Position numbers and translations under genes: made by a program
Shown: one piece after another, positions 62,943 to 64,000 of the stretch
Layout: every line of letters begins with the position of its first letter
Position numbering within the stretch: the first letter of the stretch is position 1
Assembly: GCA_025677815.1 (NCBI GenBank)
Contig: JAIXMP010000012.1
Span: 248,001-312,000 of the forward strand
DNA length: 64,000 nt
Source: Phascolomyces articulosus
Taxonomy: Eukaryota > Mucoromycota > Mucoromycetes > Mucorales > Lichtheimiaceae
Reading direction: 5' to 3'
The notes under the pieces: generated by a model
Seen by the model: only the letters and a program-made list of their open reading frames with translations
Told to the model about the DNA's origin: nothing
Database searches by the model: none

Positions 62943-64000
62943 TTATTTTTTGCCCTTTTTACTATTATTATTATTATCTGGTGTATTGGATGATGATGCA
63001 TCATTCCCCAAAGAAATTTTACTAGTAATGGCCATGGCTGTTTTATAACAAATCACATTATTTGAATGGCAAATCACCGCTTCTTCAGAAAGCTATGAAA
63101 AAAAATGATGTAATAATTTTTTTTAGAACTTTCCTGTTTTATCCAACCCTTTCGGTTATCATAAAAAAAATAAAAATGTGGGGTAATCGTGTATCCAAGT
63201 AAAAAAAAAAAAAAAAACAAAAAAAAACAACGTTTACCCGTATGTTGCCCACGGTTTCGGCATAGAGATAATATTTATCAATCTCAGCATGTAAAATCTT
63301 TGCAAATTCACGTACGGTGGTGCCAGGCCAAACAAGAATACAATCTCTGAAAGCACCAGGTTTGGACGAATTGGGTGATCCAAAAGTTGTAACATTTTTA
63401 ACTGGATAAACAGGGGTGACGCCTAATAATTCTATGGCTTTACCTAGTACTTCTTGTACACCTGTGGATCCATATCTAAATAATACCAGATCTATTGAAC
63501 ATGTTTTGTTAATTTTTTTATGTTGATCCAGTTGTATTTTCTCCCTCCACTTTTTTTTATATTTTTTTCATCCGGTACCTTGAACCTTTTCTACACGACT
63601 AGATATTGACAATATGTGTTAGTAAATATAAAAAAAACCTCCCCAGTGAAATAAAAAAGAATGTGAGTTATTTTTTTTCACTTACTTTTTCAGTTTATCA
63701 TCCATTGGTTTTAAATCTGAATCAGGCTATAAATATATCGTAGAAGGAATATTATGAGTAAAACTAAAGATGTTACATATCATACGAACCCCTGTTGTTT
63801 ATTACCATGTACTTACCAGATCTTCTTTTGTTTCTACAATATCCGTTCCATCTATATATTTGATATAGTTTTGTTTTCGAACTTTTCGTAAAAAGTTTTC
63901 TGCAAGTGCACTTGTCAAGACCAGCTTGTTCTAAGCAATTTTTTTTATCATAGATACAAATTTTTTTTAGACCTGTCTTTTTTTTTGAATAAAATCATAT
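62943..64000 (-). CDS. Ygr210/OLA1-like OBG GTPase, partial (5' end off the right edge)
   Basis: Visible exons are 63930-63817, 63726-63686, 63598-63579 (20 nt), 63491-63238 and 63092-62943, all in frame to a TAA at 62943-62945. The sequence LVLTSALAENFLRKVRKQNYIKYIDGT belongs to the helical region after the G domain. RVEKVQDLVLFRYGSTGVQEVLGKAIELLG and VYPVKNVTTF lead into a TGS domain (FRDCILVWPGTTVREFAKILHAEIDKYYLYAETVG, then GNIRLSEEAVICHSNNVICY). This matches fungal Ygr210-type members of the YchF/OBG family, ribosome-associated nucleotide hydrolases of unclear role. The N-terminal G domain lies outside the window. The tail ends in a Ser/Asn/Lys-rich extension (SKKGKK). Confidence 0.78.

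Overview
The window reads as nuclear DNA of an early-diverging filamentous fungus, most likely Mucoromycota (Mucorales type). The evidence is the AT-rich intergenic DNA full of poly-A/T runs and TA/AG/GT microsatellites, the many short GT-AG introns (about 50-110 nt) with TTATAG-like acceptors, the protein families present (fungal PX-PH phospholipase D, LAM-type GRAM/VASt sterol transporter, fungal HMG-CoA reductase with a sterol-sensing domain), and decayed KDZ, Helitron and Harbinger elements plus a fragment of a repeat gene family that I recall from Mucorales.

Layout. 1-3765: two minus-strand housekeeping genes, a PDCD2/Tsr4-like protein cut by the left edge and a kelch-repeat membrane protein. 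3766-14400: an accessory block with no recognisable conserved gene. It holds diverged tandem repeats, an orphan membrane/acidic-repeat ORF of unusual composition (6942-8758) broken by a frameshift and a stop, a run of A-poor spliced exons (8852-9692), a foldback of about 300-nt arms (9640-10445), a tandem duplication, and a T-poor split ORF (13580-14369). 15102-38664: a dense conserved block with an MFSD5-like transporter, a coiled-coil tail-anchored protein, mitochondrial acetyl-CoA acetyltransferase, a globin, an NTF2-like protein, HMG-CoA reductase and phospholipase D1. 40260-50990: a transposon graveyard (Helitron Rep, KDZ, a Mucorales family pseudogene, PIF/Harbinger) enclosing one intact single-exon HET-domain gene. 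51397-64000: Swi5, cyclin C, a LAM sterol transporter, acetyl-CoA synthetase and a right-edge-cut Ygr210/OLA1-like GTPase.

Functional themes. Acetyl-CoA synthetase makes acetyl-CoA, the thiolase condenses it, HMG-CoA reductase commits it to mevalonate, and the LAM protein moves the sterol product between membranes. That is four acetyl-CoA/isoprenoid/sterol genes in 64 kb, though on both strands and with unrelated genes between them. Exon joins given in the entries were worked out by hand from GT/AG signals and reading-frame continuity. For every complete conserved gene the exon lengths sum to a multiple of three, but none of the joins is confirmed by transcripts.
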